A stretch of DNA of 64,000 nt, taken from assembly GCF_000687535.1 (NCBI RefSeq), contig NZ_JHWC01000010.1:1-64000 (forward strand). Direction: 5' to 3'. The position numbers and the translations under genes were made by a program. The stretch is from Helicobacter rodentium ATCC 700285. Its GTDB lineage: Bacteria; Campylobacterota; Campylobacteria; Campylobacterales; Helicobacteraceae. The notes below the pieces were generated by a model, which made no database searches, was not told the DNA's origin, and worked only from the letters and a program-made list of their open reading frames with translations. Position 1 is the stretch's first letter. Every line of letters begins with the position of its first letter. Below are positions 45,698 through 54,863 of the stretch, piece by piece.

Positions 45698-46103
45698 ATA
45701 AAAAAGCTAATTTTAGGAATTTTGTTAAGTTTAGGAATCTCAAGCACACTCTTTGCAGAAGTAGATTTTATCGCACTTGCAACCAATGGAGAGTTTAACA
45801 AATAAAGCGCAGGTGTAAAAGTCTTAAACGATGAGGAAATGAGTAAGGTTGTAGGTGGGGCGTATTTGAGTGGCTATATTCCTAAACACTATGGCGTTGT
45901 AAATAATTTAGGGCAAAATATTTATTATACTGCGTATTACAAGGTTGAACTAGAAGCTGGAGATTCTGCATATTTATTATGCAGCAGTTGCTACAACTTA
46001 TAACTTTAGAACAAATAGCACTTCTGCTGAAATTGCAAAAATAAACCTTAACAATTCAAGTGATATTCAAAGGATAAGCAATGCAAGTGCATTCTCCATA
46101 TAA
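45698..46103 (+). pseudogene. Decayed gene for an exported double-glycine-motif peptide
   Basis: Three lesions: the expected ATG after AAAGGAAC is ATA (45698-45700), an in-frame TAA follows EFNK, and a frameshift occurs near 45970. Reading through, a signal peptide (KKLILGILLSLGISSTLFA) is followed by GVKVLNDEEMSKVVGGAY, which resembles the leader and Gly-Gly site of bacteriocin-type precursors, then a Tyr/Asn-rich region ending NASAFSI. Not expressed in this form. Family unknown to me beyond that motif. Confidence 0.6.
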
Positions 46104-46119
46104 TTTTTGCTTTAATTCC

Positions 46120-46734
46120 GCAAATACAGAAAATACCACCACTTTAGCCACGCAGGAAAAGAATTAAAAATCCATAAAGCAAGATAATGTAAAGGCAAAA
46201 GAGAATCTGTATGAATTTATTAAGGAATATTCCAACATTCAAAACCTTGATTCAAGCCTAATTATAGGCAATGATAAACTCTAATGCCCTCGCAACCTCC
46301 ATTAGTGGCTTTTTCTATCAGGCGGAATCCTTTCATAAGATTCCACAAAACTATAAAAAGACTATCCAAAATGCTTTAGAAAAAGTTGCATCTTATTTAT
46401 TCAATCAAGGCGGGGGTTTTAGATAATAAATCTTTCAAGATAGGAGATGCGACTATCTCTATGGAATGGGGACGATTTGCCTTTTAAGGATTATTATAAA
46501 GGGGAAGTTCAAATTGTTTTTACAAAAAGTGCTTTTCTTGCTTCTAGCTTTGATTCCTCACAAACTTTCTTTGAAGTCTTAGTGCAAAGAGACAGATTAG
46601 AAAAAGAAAATCAAGAGCTTAAAAACAAAGAAGCCTCTATTGTCTATGGAATCTCTCAAAATGCTTTTACAAAAACAGATTCTCAAAGCGATTCCATAAT
46701 ACAAACACTGCTTAAGGAATCTAAAGAGGCTTAA
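46120..46734 (+). pseudogene. Decayed gene of unknown function, several frameshifts
   Basis: Coding-like sequence passes through four segments in changing frames: ENLYEFIKEYSNIQNLDSSL, then SNALATSISGFFYQAESFHK, then VLDNKSFKIGDATISMEWG, then DDLPFKDYYKGEVQIVF to the stop at 46734. One internal TAA lies near 46168. The last two shifts are each explained by one extra G, in GGGGG (46412-46416) and GGGG (46468-46471). The final segment alone (from 46447) could be called an ORF but lacks its own start signals. The C-terminus is predicted coiled coil (RLEKENQELKNKEASI). Confidence 0.55.
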
Positions 46735-46764
46735 AAAGAGAGATTATAAGCTATGAAATTATAA

Positions 46765-47427
46765 TTAAATCAAATAAGTTGTTGCGTATAGTGCAGCAGT
46801 TTCGCTTCGCAAAATATTGCATTTGGGTGCGCTAAAAATGCGTTTATCTTGTAAGATTCCGCGTTCTTTTGGGCTAAATCCTCCCTCACAACCGACCATT
46901 AAAGGAATCTCTAGGTTTTGCGTTAAGGATTCTCCTCCAAAATTCAAAATTGCAAGGTTTGGATAACTTTTTAACACTTCATCTAAATTGGGTAAGACTT
47001 CAATCTCTAGCTTTATAATGCGTCCGCATTGCTCACACGAGTTTTTTAATATTTTGTCCAAACGCTTGTGGTCTAATTTGAATTGTTTTTGTGAATATTG
47101 TGCGTAAAAAAATGTGATTTTTCTCAAATTTAACTCATTTAGCAAAGGTATAGTTTTTTCAATATTTTTTGGTTCAATCATTGCCCAAATCAAATGCCCT
47201 TTTGGAGGATTTTTAAGTGGTGTGGTTTGGGTTTCTTGCAAAAGCAACTTCGCGTCTCTTTTGTTGATTTCTATAATTGTGTAATGGTAAAGATTTAAAT
47301 CTTTACCATTGCGTAAATATAAGGATTCTGATTTACGCATTCTGCGAGAATGAAAAAGATGATGATAGTCTTCATCTTGAAGGATAATTTGTGAATCTCC
47401 CGCATTTTCGTGAAGTATGAATTGCAT
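46765..47427 (-). CDS. rsmE: 16S rRNA m3U1498 methyltransferase
   Basis: SPOUT-class methyltransferase of 220 residues from ATG 47427, chosen because it overlaps the upstream stop (TAATG) and homologues begin MQFILHE. N-terminal PUA-like part (DYHHLFHSRRMRKSESLYL), C-terminal knot with MVGCEGGFSPKER and LRSETAALYATTYLI, the RsmE signatures. Confidence 0.93.
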   Translation of the reverse strand: MQFILHENAGDSQIILQDEDYHHLFHSRRMRKSESLYLRNGKDLNLYHYTIIEINKRDAKLLLQETQTTPLKNPPKGHLIWAMIEPKNIEKTIPLLNELNLRKITFFYAQYSQKQFKLDHKRLDKILKNSCEQCGRIIKLEIEVLPNLDEVLKSYPNLAILNFGGESLTQNLEIPLMVGCEGGFSPKERGILQDKRIFSAPKCNILRSETAALYATTYLI

Positions 47428-47834
47428 TAAATCGCCCAAAAAAGCAGAATCGCAAAGGCGCATAAATCAAAGCTGTATTTGAGTTTTGCCCAAAGAAAGA
47501 ATGCCTCGCGTTTAAGTTTGTCCGCTTCTACTTTGATGAGCTTTTGACGTTTGTGTCGCATAATTTCAAGCACAAAACAAACAAGCCATAACACAAGCAT
47601 TGTGAGAATTTTAAAATCCATTATAAATCCTAACATTGCCCAAATCACAAGCCCACTAAAGATACAAGCACTAAGTAGCATATAATATGCGGGTGCAGTA
47701 ATGGCTAAAAAACGAAGTTTTTGCGTATGGGATTCTTTGGTAAATAGGCAAAAGAGATTCCAAAGAGGTGGTAAAAGCAGAGGAAAAGATAACAATAAAT
47801 GTATAAAAAGCAGTTGGTTTCCGACAAATTCCAT
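47427..47834 (-). CDS. Membrane protein of unknown function with four helices
   Basis: 135 residues from ATG 47834 (a TTG at 47873 is possible). Four hydrophobic helices: LLFIHLLLSFPLLLPPLW, FLAITAPAYYMLLSACIFSG, FKILTMLVLWLVCFVLEIM and a C-terminal one (FDLCAFAILLFWAI). The basic loop MRHKRQKLIKVEADKLKRE should be cytoplasmic. It resembles conserved Helicobacter/Campylobacter membrane proteins found next to rsmE. No function assigned. Confidence 0.75.
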   Translation of the reverse strand: MEFVGNQLLFIHLLLSFPLLLPPLWNLFCLFTKESHTQKLRFLAITAPAYYMLLSACIFSGLVIWAMLGFIMDFKILTMLVLWLVCFVLEIMRHKRQKLIKVEADKLKREAFFLWAKLKYSFDLCAFAILLFWAI

Positions 47835-47967
47835 TGTATGACTTTTGGGTAAAATTTGTGCGAATTGTAACAAATAAAAGATTCCTTTGTAAAGTATCTA
47901 GGATTGTGGAGTTTTTAAAAATTAAAATATGTTAAGATTGCTTTAAAAATTTGTCAAAGGAGCTAAA

Positions 47968-48786
47968 ATGTGGATTTTATTTTCTCCAAGTGAGAAAAAA
48001 TGTTTGGAACACAAAAAGGCATATCAAGCAAAAGAAGAAACTTTTTATAGAGACTTTATTTGCAATATTGGTTTAGATGAGGCTTTAAAGGCATATATTG
48101 GAATATTGCAAGGTGGTAAAGAATCAGAAATCAAACAAATGTTTGGCGTTAAGAATATAGATTTAGAAGAGTTAGCAGCAGCGCAAAATTTAATGCAATC
48201 CCCTTTGCTACCCGCAGTTTTGCGCTATATTGGAGTGGCTTTTAGTGCATTGGATTTTGAGCATTTGGAGAGTTATGCTAGGGATTATTTGAATGAACAT
48301 TTGTTGATATTTTCTAATCTTTTTGGTTTGTTAAGGGCGGAGGATAAAATCCCTTATTATGATTTAAAACAAGGAGAGGGGTTTGAGCGGGGTTTAGTAG
48401 AATTTAACACAAGGAAATTTTACGCCAAAAATACAAAGAATATTTGGGAGTATTTGATAAAGCAACAAAAAGAATCTTTAGAGATTTTGGATTTACGCGC
48501 AGGATTCTACCAAAAATGCTTTGATTTAAGTAAGATTCCAATTACTTTAAAGATAAATGAATTATTGGTATATGAACCAAATTTTATAAAAAATGGTAAA
48601 GTGGTCAGTCATTATGCCAAGCATTATCGTGGCATACTACTTAGAATGTGTGCAAAAGAAGAGTTGAAATGCTTACAAGATTTGAGTAGTCTTTATGTGG
48701 AGGGTTTGGAGTTGGAATCTATGCAAACAATTCAGGACAAAAAGATAAAGCGCATTGTTTTAACTTATGCAATAAAAAGCAAATGA
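47968..48786 (+). CDS. yaaA: YaaA-family peroxide stress protein
   Basis: 272-residue DUF328 protein; in E. coli YaaA lowers free iron under H2O2 stress. Typical opening MWILFSPSEKK, the central LLIFSNLFGLLRAEDKIPYYDL segment and VVSHYAKHYRGILLR near the C-terminus. AAAGGAG ribosome site. It stands between the minus-strand rsmE pair and fabG. Confidence 0.88.
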   Translation: MWILFSPSEKKCLEHKKAYQAKEETFYRDFICNIGLDEALKAYIGILQGGKESEIKQMFGVKNIDLEELAAAQNLMQSPLLPAVLRYIGVAFSALDFEHLESYARDYLNEHLLIFSNLFGLLRAEDKIPYYDLKQGEGFERGLVEFNTRKFYAKNTKNIWEYLIKQQKESLEILDLRAGFYQKCFDLSKIPITLKINELLVYEPNFIKNGKVVSHYAKHYRGILLRMCAKEELKCLQDLSSLYVEGLELESMQTIQDKKIKRIVLTYAIKSK

Positions 48787-48833
48787 AATAGTGTATAATA
48801 TGCGTTACCTTTTTTAATTTTAAGGATTCAAAA

Positions 48834-49577
48834 ATGCAATTTTGTGGAAAAAATGTTTTAATCACAGGGGCAAGTAAGGGAATCGGTGCGGAAATTGCCA
48901 AAGTCTTAGCAAAAGAGGGCTTGAAAGTGTGGATTAATTACCGCTCCAAGCCAGAACTTGCCGATACTTTACAAAAAGAAATTCAAGATAATGGCGGAAA
49001 CGCCGCTGTTGTGTGTTTTGACGCGACAAAAGAAGAGGAGTTTATCGCAGGGATTAATGCGATTATTAGTAGCGATGGAGAATTAGCGTTTTTAGTCAAT
49101 AATGCAGGAATCACAAACGATAAGCTCTCTATGCGAATGAAAGTAGAGGATTTTACCTCTGTGCTGAATGCAAACCTCACTTCAAGCTTTATTGGTTGCA
49201 GGGAAGCATTAAAGGTTATGCGCAAACAAGGCTATGGAGCGGTGGTAAATATTGCTTCAATCATCGGAGAAATTGGGAATCTTGGGCAATGCAATTATGC
49301 AGCAAGTAAAGGCGGAATGATTGCAATGACAAAATCCTTTGCAAAAGAGGGCGGAAGCAAAGGAATCCGCTTTAACTGCATAACGCCGGGATTTATAGAA
49401 AGTGATATGACAAAAAGTTTGAAAGAGGAAATCAAAGAAGCTTATGCGCAAAATATTCCATTGGGAAGATTTGGCACAGGAGAGGAAGTCGCTAGTGCAG
49501 TGGCATTTTTGCTTTCAAATAGCGCAAATTACATTACCGGCGAGGTATTAAAAGTAAATGGCGGATTGTATATGTAG
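48834..49577 (+). CDS. fabG: 3-oxoacyl-ACP reductase
   Basis: NADPH-dependent ketoreductase of fatty acid elongation. 247 residues of short-chain dehydrogenase fold: cofactor loop GASKGIGAEIA, LVNNAGITNDKLSMRM, catalytic Ser (NIASIIGEIGNLGQ) and YxxxK (YAASKGG), and PGFIESDMT. First gene of the fabG-acpP-fabF-accA cluster; the same order is found in H. pylori and C. jejuni. Confidence 0.95.
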   Translation: MQFCGKNVLITGASKGIGAEIAKVLAKEGLKVWINYRSKPELADTLQKEIQDNGGNAAVVCFDATKEEEFIAGINAIISSDGELAFLVNNAGITNDKLSMRMKVEDFTSVLNANLTSSFIGCREALKVMRKQGYGAVVNIASIIGEIGNLGQCNYAASKGGMIAMTKSFAKEGGSKGIRFNCITPGFIESDMTKSLKEEIKEAYAQNIPLGRFGTGEEVASAVAFLLSNSANYITGEVLKVNGGLYM

Positions 49578-49609
49578 CAAACTAAGAAGTTTTTTAAGAA
49601 AAACTTAGC

Positions 49610-49615
49610 TACAAT
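49610..49615 (+). promoter_or_regulatory. -10 element upstream of acpP
   Basis: TACAAT 33 bases before the acpP ATG, right after a possible fabG-end hairpin (CTAAG...CTTAG, 49583-49609). Suggests acpP has its own strong promoter within the cluster. Confidence 0.4.
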
Positions 49616-49647
49616 ACTAAACTTATTGAATTTTTAAGGAGAAAATA

Positions 49648-49881
49648 ATGGCAATGTTTGATGATGTAAAGGCAGTTGTTGTTGAACAACTCAATGTAAA
49701 TGAGGGCGAGGTAAAGCCAGAATCTAAGTTTGTAGATGATTTGGGTGCAGATTCTTTAGATGTTGTAGAACTTGTAATGGCATTAGAGGAAAAGTTTGAA
49801 ATTGAGATTCCAGATGAGGAAGCGGAAAAAATCCAAACTGTTGGCGATGTTGTGGCATATATTGAAAAGGCAAAAGCTTAA
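49648..49881 (+). CDS. acpP: Acyl carrier protein
   Basis: 77-residue acidic carrier. The 4'-phosphopantetheine site is the Ser in [18 protein letters not shown]. Helical throughout, as expected. AAGGAG precedes the ATG. Feeds FabG and FabF, coded either side. Confidence 0.98.
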   Translation: MAMFDDVKAVVVEQLNVNEGEVKPESKFVDDLGADSLDVVELVMALEEKFEIEIPDEEAEKIQTVGDVVAYIEKAKA

Positions 49882-49957
49882 TTTCTATAAGACATAACCA
49901 TCAAATTTTAGCATACCTGCAAAGGCAGGGTATGCCTTAGCAAAAATAAGGAGAAAT

Positions 49958-51193
49958 ATGAGACGCGTAGTAGTTACCGGGATAGGAATGATTAATGCTC
50001 TTGGATTAAACAGAGAAGATTCTTTTAAAGCTATTGTAGATGGAAGATGTGGAGTTAAAACAATCTCCTCTTTTGATGTCTCGGAATTTCCTGTAAAAAT
50101 TGCCGCTGAAATTACAGACTTTGACCCAAGCTCTGTAATGGACGCTAAAGAAGTCAAAAAGGCAGATCGCTTTATCCAGCTTGGAATCAAAGCTGCAAAA
50201 GAGGCGATGGAGGATAGCGGTTTGCTAAATAATGCGGGTGAATTGCTAGATTCCATTAATGCCGAGAGATTTGGCATTAGCTCTGCTTCAGGAATTGGAG
50301 GATTAGGAAATATTGAGAAAAACTCTGTGATTAACTTTGAGCGCGGACCTAAACGCATTTCGCCCTTTTTTATCCCCTCTGCGCTTGTAAATATGCTTGG
50401 AGGATTCATCTCTATTGATTATTCTATTAAAGGACCCAATCTAGCAAGTGTTACTGCGTGTGCGGCGGGAACACACGGAATCAGCGAAGCGGGTAAAACC
50501 ATTATGCTAAATTGTGCGGATAGAATGTTAGTTGTCGCGGCGGAATCCGCAATTTGTGGTGTTGGAATCGGCGGTTTTGCAGCAATGAAAGCATTATCGG
50601 ATAGAAACGATGACCCACAACACGCAAGTCGCCCCTTTGATAATGAGCGCAACGGCTTTGTAATGGGCGAGGGTGCAGCGGCATTGGTGCTTGAGGAATA
50701 CGAAATGGCAAAAGCTAGAGGAGCGACAATTTATGCAGAATTGGTTGGTTTTGGTGAGAGTGGAGACGCAAACCATATCACAACACCAGCCCCAGAGGGC
50801 GAGGGAGCGTATCGCGCAATGAAAATGGCGTTGCAAATGGCAGGGATTCCGATTGATTATGTTAATGCGCACGGAACAAGCACGAAATACAATGACTATT
50901 ACGAGACTTTAGCTCTTAAAAAAGTCTTCAATGGTGCTGTGCCACCTGTGAGTTCTACCAAAGGACAGATTGGGCATTGTTTAGGCGCAGCAGGAGGCAT
51001 TGAAGCAGTGGTTTCTATTATGGCGATGCAAAAAGGAATCCTGCCACCAACCATTAATCAGATTCAAAAAGATCCCGATTGTGATTTGGATTATATTCCC
51101 AATCGTGCAAGAGAAGCAAAAATTAATGCGGTAATGAGCAATTCCTTTGGTTTTGGCGGAACAAATGGTGTTGTGATTTTTAAAAGAGTGTAA
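49958..51193 (+). CDS. fabF: 3-oxoacyl-ACP synthase II
   Basis: Condensing enzyme of fatty acid elongation, 411 residues. VVVTGIGMINALGLN opening, catalytic Cys in ASVTACAAGTHGI, His in NAHGTSTKYND, and Lys/His in STKGQIGHCLGAAGGIEA, followed by NSFGFGGTNG. Seven GGAATC/GATTCC hexamers by eye. accA starts 3 bases after its stop. Confidence 0.97.
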   Translation: MRRVVVTGIGMINALGLNREDSFKAIVDGRCGVKTISSFDVSEFPVKIAAEITDFDPSSVMDAKEVKKADRFIQLGIKAAKEAMEDSGLLNNAGELLDSINAERFGISSASGIGGLGNIEKNSVINFERGPKRISPFFIPSALVNMLGGFISIDYSIKGPNLASVTACAAGTHGISEAGKTIMLNCADRMLVVAAESAICGVGIGGFAAMKALSDRNDDPQHASRPFDNERNGFVMGEGAAALVLEEYEMAKARGATIYAELVGFGESGDANHITTPAPEGEGAYRAMKMALQMAGIPIDYVNAHGTSTKYNDYYETLALKKVFNGAVPPVSSTKGQIGHCLGAAGGIEAVVSIMAMQKGILPPTINQIQKDPDCDLDYIPNRAREAKINAVMSNSFGFGGTNGVVIFKRV

Positions 51194-51196
51194 ATC

Positions 51197-52123
51197 GTGG
51201 CAACTTATTTAGATTTTGAAGTGAAAATCAAAAATATTCAAGAAAATATCGCAACAGCGAGATTAAAAGGCGATACACACGCGATTGAAATTTTACAAAA
51301 AGACTTGGATAAGGAAGTTAAAAAAGTGTATTCCAATCTTTCAGATTATCAAAAACTCCAACTAGCGCGCCACCCAGACCGCCCTTACGCTATGGATTAT
51401 ATTACTCTGCTTTTAAAAGAGCCATTGGAGATTCACGGGGATAGGCACTTTAGGGACGATAATGCCATTGTCTGCTTTCTTGGTAAGATTGAGGGGCAAA
51501 AGGTAATGGTGATTGGAGAGGAAAAGGGACGCGGGACAAAAAACAAATTGCATAGAAATTTTGGTATGCCCAATCCAGAGGGCTATCGCAAGGCATTACG
51601 CGCAGCAAAAATGGCGGAGAAGTTTAGGATTCCACTTTTAATGTTTGTAGATACTCCCGGAGCGTATCCCGGAATCAGCGCAGAGGAGCGTGGGCAGAGT
51701 GAAGCAATTGCTAAGAATTTGCAAGAGTTTAGTAAGCTTAAGATTCCAACTATTTCTATTGTGATTGGAGAGGGTGGAAGCGGTGGCGCACTTGCCATTG
51801 GCGTGGCAGACCGCCTCGCAATGATGCAGTATTCCGTCTTTAGCGTGATTTCTCCAGAGGGTTGTGCGGCGATTTTATGGAACGACCCTGCGAAAATTGA
51901 AAGTGCTACACAAGCATTAAAAATCACGCCAGAGGGTTTGAAGGAAGCTAACTTGATTGACGCAATCATTCAAGAACCCGGAATCGGCGCACATCGTGAT
52001 AAAGAAGCCGCAGCAGGAGCAATTAAAGATTATTTTTTAAATGCGTTAAAAGAAATACAATCCGATTCTAATTATCTCCAAAACCGCTACAATAAACTAA
52101 TGGCTTATGGGAGCTTCCAGTAA
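51197..52123 (+). CDS. accA: Acetyl-CoA carboxylase carboxyltransferase subunit alpha
   Basis: Makes malonyl-CoA together with AccD. 308 residues beginning at GTG 51197. Family motifs: [45 protein letters not shown], and the oxyanion segment [15 protein letters not shown]. Located 3 bases after fabF, so co-translated. accD is not present here. Confidence 0.97.
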   Translation: MATYLDFEVKIKNIQENIATARLKGDTHAIEILQKDLDKEVKKVYSNLSDYQKLQLARHPDRPYAMDYITLLLKEPLEIHGDRHFRDDNAIVCFLGKIEGQKVMVIGEEKGRGTKNKLHRNFGMPNPEGYRKALRAAKMAEKFRIPLLMFVDTPGAYPGISAEERGQSEAIAKNLQEFSKLKIPTISIVIGEGGSGGALAIGVADRLAMMQYSVFSVISPEGCAAILWNDPAKIESATQALKITPEGLKEANLIDAIIQEPGIGAHRDKEAAAGAIKDYFLNALKEIQSDSNYLQNRYNKLMAYGSFQ

Positions 52124-52151
52124 TTCTAAGCTAGAAGTGTGGGGATAAGTT

Positions 52152-53372
52152 TTGCAAGAGATTCCAAAGGTTGCAATCATTGGCGGGGGAGCAAGTGGAA
52201 TTTTTTGCGCGATTAGTCTTTTGTCTTTTGGGATTCCGGTGGTTTTGTTTGAAAAAAACAAGACTTTAGGCAAGAAGCTCCTAGCTACAGGGAACGGACG
52301 CTGTAATATCCACAACCAATACACAAGTGCAAAGCAATATCAAACTTCAAGTTTTAGCACACAAGAGATTCAAAGCATTTTAGAAAAATTTAACTTTCAA
52401 GCATTCCATAAATTTTGTCAAAAACTTGGAATCGCATTAGCGATTCAAGAGGATGGCAGGGTTTATCCCCTTAGCAACTCGGCAAAATCCGTGCTAGAGA
52501 TTTTTACTGATTTTTTGCAAAATTCTAAGCATGTTACAATACATTTGGAGACAGAGATTATGGATTTGCACCAAATGCAAGGGGGATTTGGATTAAGAAA
52601 TGCGCAAGAGGAGAGGATTTATCCCTATGTGGTTCTTGCTTGTGGAAGTGAGGCGTCTTTGAGGCTTGGTGGCAGTGATAAGGGGTTGCAGTTAGCAAGG
52701 GGTTTGGGCTTAAGAGTTCTGCAAACTTATCCTTCTTTAGTCCCCTTAAATGTGGAATCCCAATGGCTTAGTAGCCTAAGTGGCGTGAAAATAACCGCTA
52801 ACATTACCTTAAAACAAGAGAATCAAATCCTTAAAACTCTGCTAGGCGATGTGCTTTTTACGGATTATGGAATCTCGGGCTTTGGGGTGCTAGATATTTC
52901 CTCTTTTGTGCAATCAAAGCAGAATCTCAAAATCATTTTAGATTTTTTGCCAAGTTTGGAGGAGAGAGTTTTAGAAAACCAACTTGCAAACCTTATAAAA
53001 GCCTATCCGAATCGGAATCTTATCGCGCTTCTTAGCGGATTCTTGCACCCTAAAATTGCCAAAGCCTTTGCGCAAAACTTTTCTTGGAATCCCAAAAATA
53101 CGAAGCAGTTGAAGCAATTAGCGTATAGACTGAAAAATTTTGAGCTTAAAAATCCAACAACAAGGGGCTTTGAGAACGCGGAAGTAAGCGGTGGAGGCAT
53201 AAGCGGAAAGGAAATCAATCCCAAAACAATGGAATCCAAAAAATGCCAAAATCTCTATATCATCGGCGAAATGCTTGATATTGTTGGGAATCGCGGAGGA
53301 TATAATCTAGCCTTTGCTTTTGCGAGTGCGTGGGTGTGCGCGGGGGCAATAAGGAAGAAGTGTCTGAAATGA
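52152..53372 (+). CDS. FAD-dependent oxidoreductase (HI0933/YhiN/BaiN family)
   Basis: 406-residue flavoprotein. N-terminal Rossmann motif AIIGGGASGIFCAISLL, family motifs GNGRCNIHN and the C-terminal FAD-binding end IIGEMLDIVGNRGGYNLAFAF. The start is TTG 52152 with GGGATAAG upstream; the Rossmann strand begins only seven residues later, so a later start is unlikely. BaiN in Clostridium reduces bile acid intermediates, but most members are uncharacterised. Probably co-transcribed with accA (28-base gap). Confidence 0.88.
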   Translation: MQEIPKVAIIGGGASGIFCAISLLSFGIPVVLFEKNKTLGKKLLATGNGRCNIHNQYTSAKQYQTSSFSTQEIQSILEKFNFQAFHKFCQKLGIALAIQEDGRVYPLSNSAKSVLEIFTDFLQNSKHVTIHLETEIMDLHQMQGGFGLRNAQEERIYPYVVLACGSEASLRLGGSDKGLQLARGLGLRVLQTYPSLVPLNVESQWLSSLSGVKITANITLKQENQILKTLLGDVLFTDYGISGFGVLDISSFVQSKQNLKIILDFLPSLEERVLENQLANLIKAYPNRNLIALLSGFLHPKIAKAFAQNFSWNPKNTKQLKQLAYRLKNFELKNPTTRGFENAEVSGGGISGKEINPKTMESKKCQNLYIIGEMLDIVGNRGGYNLAFAFASAWVCAGAIRKKCLK

Positions 53373-53402
53373 CGAATCCCACCGCTCTGTCTATGTTTCC
53401 AC

Positions 53403-53690
53403 TTGTCATTGCGAGGTGCAAAGCAATAAAGTAATCCATAATACAGAATCTTGCCATTAAAGATTCCATTGTGAAAGTTAATTGTTGTTAGATTATGGAT
53501 TGCTTCACTTCGTTCGCAATGACGAAGTGGTTTGCTTTGTGTCATTGTGAGAAAATTTGAAAAATTTTCGTGGCAATCTATAATGTAGAATCTCGCCATT
53601 AAAGATTCTATTATAAAGGCTTCTGTATGTTGAATTATAGATTTGTATTAAGCAACTCACCTGCTTTAGCGCAAATCCATCGTCTTATCA
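53403..53690. repeat. Dispersed palindromic repeat cluster K
   Basis: In the 334-base gap after the flavoprotein gene. Module order differs from other arrays: TTGTCATTGCGAGG to GTAATCCATAAT, spacer, then GATTATGGATTGCTTCACTTC to CGCAATGACG, then TGTCATTGTGAG-AAAATTTGAAAAATTTT-CGTGGCAATCTATAAT. Here both arm types occur in reverse orientation. 53635-53690 is another CACCTGCTTTAGCGCAAATC fragment. Confidence 0.8.
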
Positions 53691-53706
53691 ATCCTCACAT
53701 TAAGCA

Positions 53707-54480
53707 CTATTCCAAATACTCCGTAATATCTTTTTTAGAAGTCTTCCATTCTCCAATGTGTTGCCATTTCATTGTATCGCAATAACGACAAAAGGGCAGT
53801 GGCTTTGCCATAAAGCTTAGAATCTCTTGATAAGTAAGATTGGGCTTGTGAATGTCTATAAAATCCAAAGGCGTGATTTGCAAATTTTGTGAGAAGTGCT
53901 TGTTAAAATGTTCAATATAAGCGGTGAAAGTGCAAGGATAAAGTTTTCCATCATAAAGCTGTGCGCATTGATTGAGCGTGCAACCAATGAAGCTGTAAAA
54001 AGGATTAGAGTTACCCTTAGGGTTCAAAATCATTTTAGTCATTACCTTTTGTTTTTTATCAGAATTCATAAAAAACTTTAAAACCACTCCTTGCTCTTTG
54101 CAGATTCTTTGTATTGCGCCCCAATCTATATTTATAGGATACTTTGTTGGGTGTATTTCTATTGCATTTTCTCTACAAGATTGCCAAAACTCTTGATTTT
54201 GCTTAAGAAGTAAAACGCCATTGGTTACAAGCCAAATTGGCACATTGGGGAAGTATTTGCGCGTAAGGGCAAAAAAATCTTTGCAATTTGGATTCAGTAG
54301 CGGTTCTCCTCCCATTAATTGAATTTTGCCTATAAACCCTTGCGTAATTGCGCTTGAGGCTTTTATGTCTTTTTCGTAAGTTTGTAGTGTTGGAAATTTT
54401 GGTTGTGCCACTTGTGAGAAATGAGAGCAACCAAAGCAGTTTAGATTGCAATGGTCGGCTAGATGAATATCAATTTTTTG
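53707..54480 (-). pseudogene. Radical SAM protein with SPASM-like cysteines, start lost
   Basis: The open frame runs from just after TAA 54483-54481 to 53707. It contains the radical SAM cluster CNLNCFGC (near 54440), MGGEPLLNP as the GGE motif, VTNG, and C-terminal cysteines in GCTLNQC, LYPC and FCRYC, which suit a SPASM/twitch auxiliary cluster. No ATG, GTG or TTG precedes the cluster in frame; the first usable GTG gives 54411 and would drop the CxxxCxxC. One extra A in the A6 run (54474-54479, sense strand) would join it to an upstream frame. So it is inactive here, or switchable. Substrate unknown. Confidence 0.6.
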
Positions 54481-54598
54481 TTAGGTATGTGGGTGGCGTT
54501 AGCTTTTCTACATAATGTAATAACCTAGAATTTAATCTTTTTTACGCCTAAATCTTTGAAATTGTTGTTTTAATTTCAAAATAAAAGGAAAATTTAGC

Positions 54599-54682
54599 TT
54601 ATTTTGCCCCCCCCCCCCCGATTAATTGCTGAATGGCTTGTTTCATTTGGTGCGCCTTTGTGAATTTATTTTTTGCAATCAT
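54599..54682 (-). CDS. Short ORF ending in a 13-G tract
   Basis: From ATG 54682 the frame reads MIAKNKFTKAHQMKQAIQQL, then Gly codons from 13 G (54607-54619) and a stop at 54599. With 12 G the frame would run on to TAA 54534-54532 and end FQRFRRKKD. With 14 G it stops at once. The tract is typical of Helicobacter contingency genes, but the ORF is short and may be a remnant. It lies upstream of the radical SAM gene on the same strand. Confidence 0.35.
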   Translation of the reverse strand: MIAKNKFTKAHQMKQAIQQLIGGGGAK

Positions 54683-54729
54683 AGGGAAAAATATATTATT
54701 TTTCAAGCAAGGAGTGTAAGGATAGTGGT

Positions 54730-54850
54730 TCTTGATTATGGATTTGCAGCTCAAAGCAGGTGAGTTGCTTAATGCAACGCACACTAAGATTCCGCTAATG
54801 CAGAATCTCACAATGACAACAATCAAGAATCCCAAGCAATCCAAATTGTT
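54730..54850. repeat. Degenerate repeat L
   Basis: Fragments resembling the dispersed repeat on either strand: CTTGATTATGGATTTGCAGC, CAGGTGAGTTGCTTAATGC and AGAATCTCACAATGACAAC. The arms no longer pair well. Confidence 0.45.
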
Positions 54851-54863
54851 CTTAAAATGCTTA

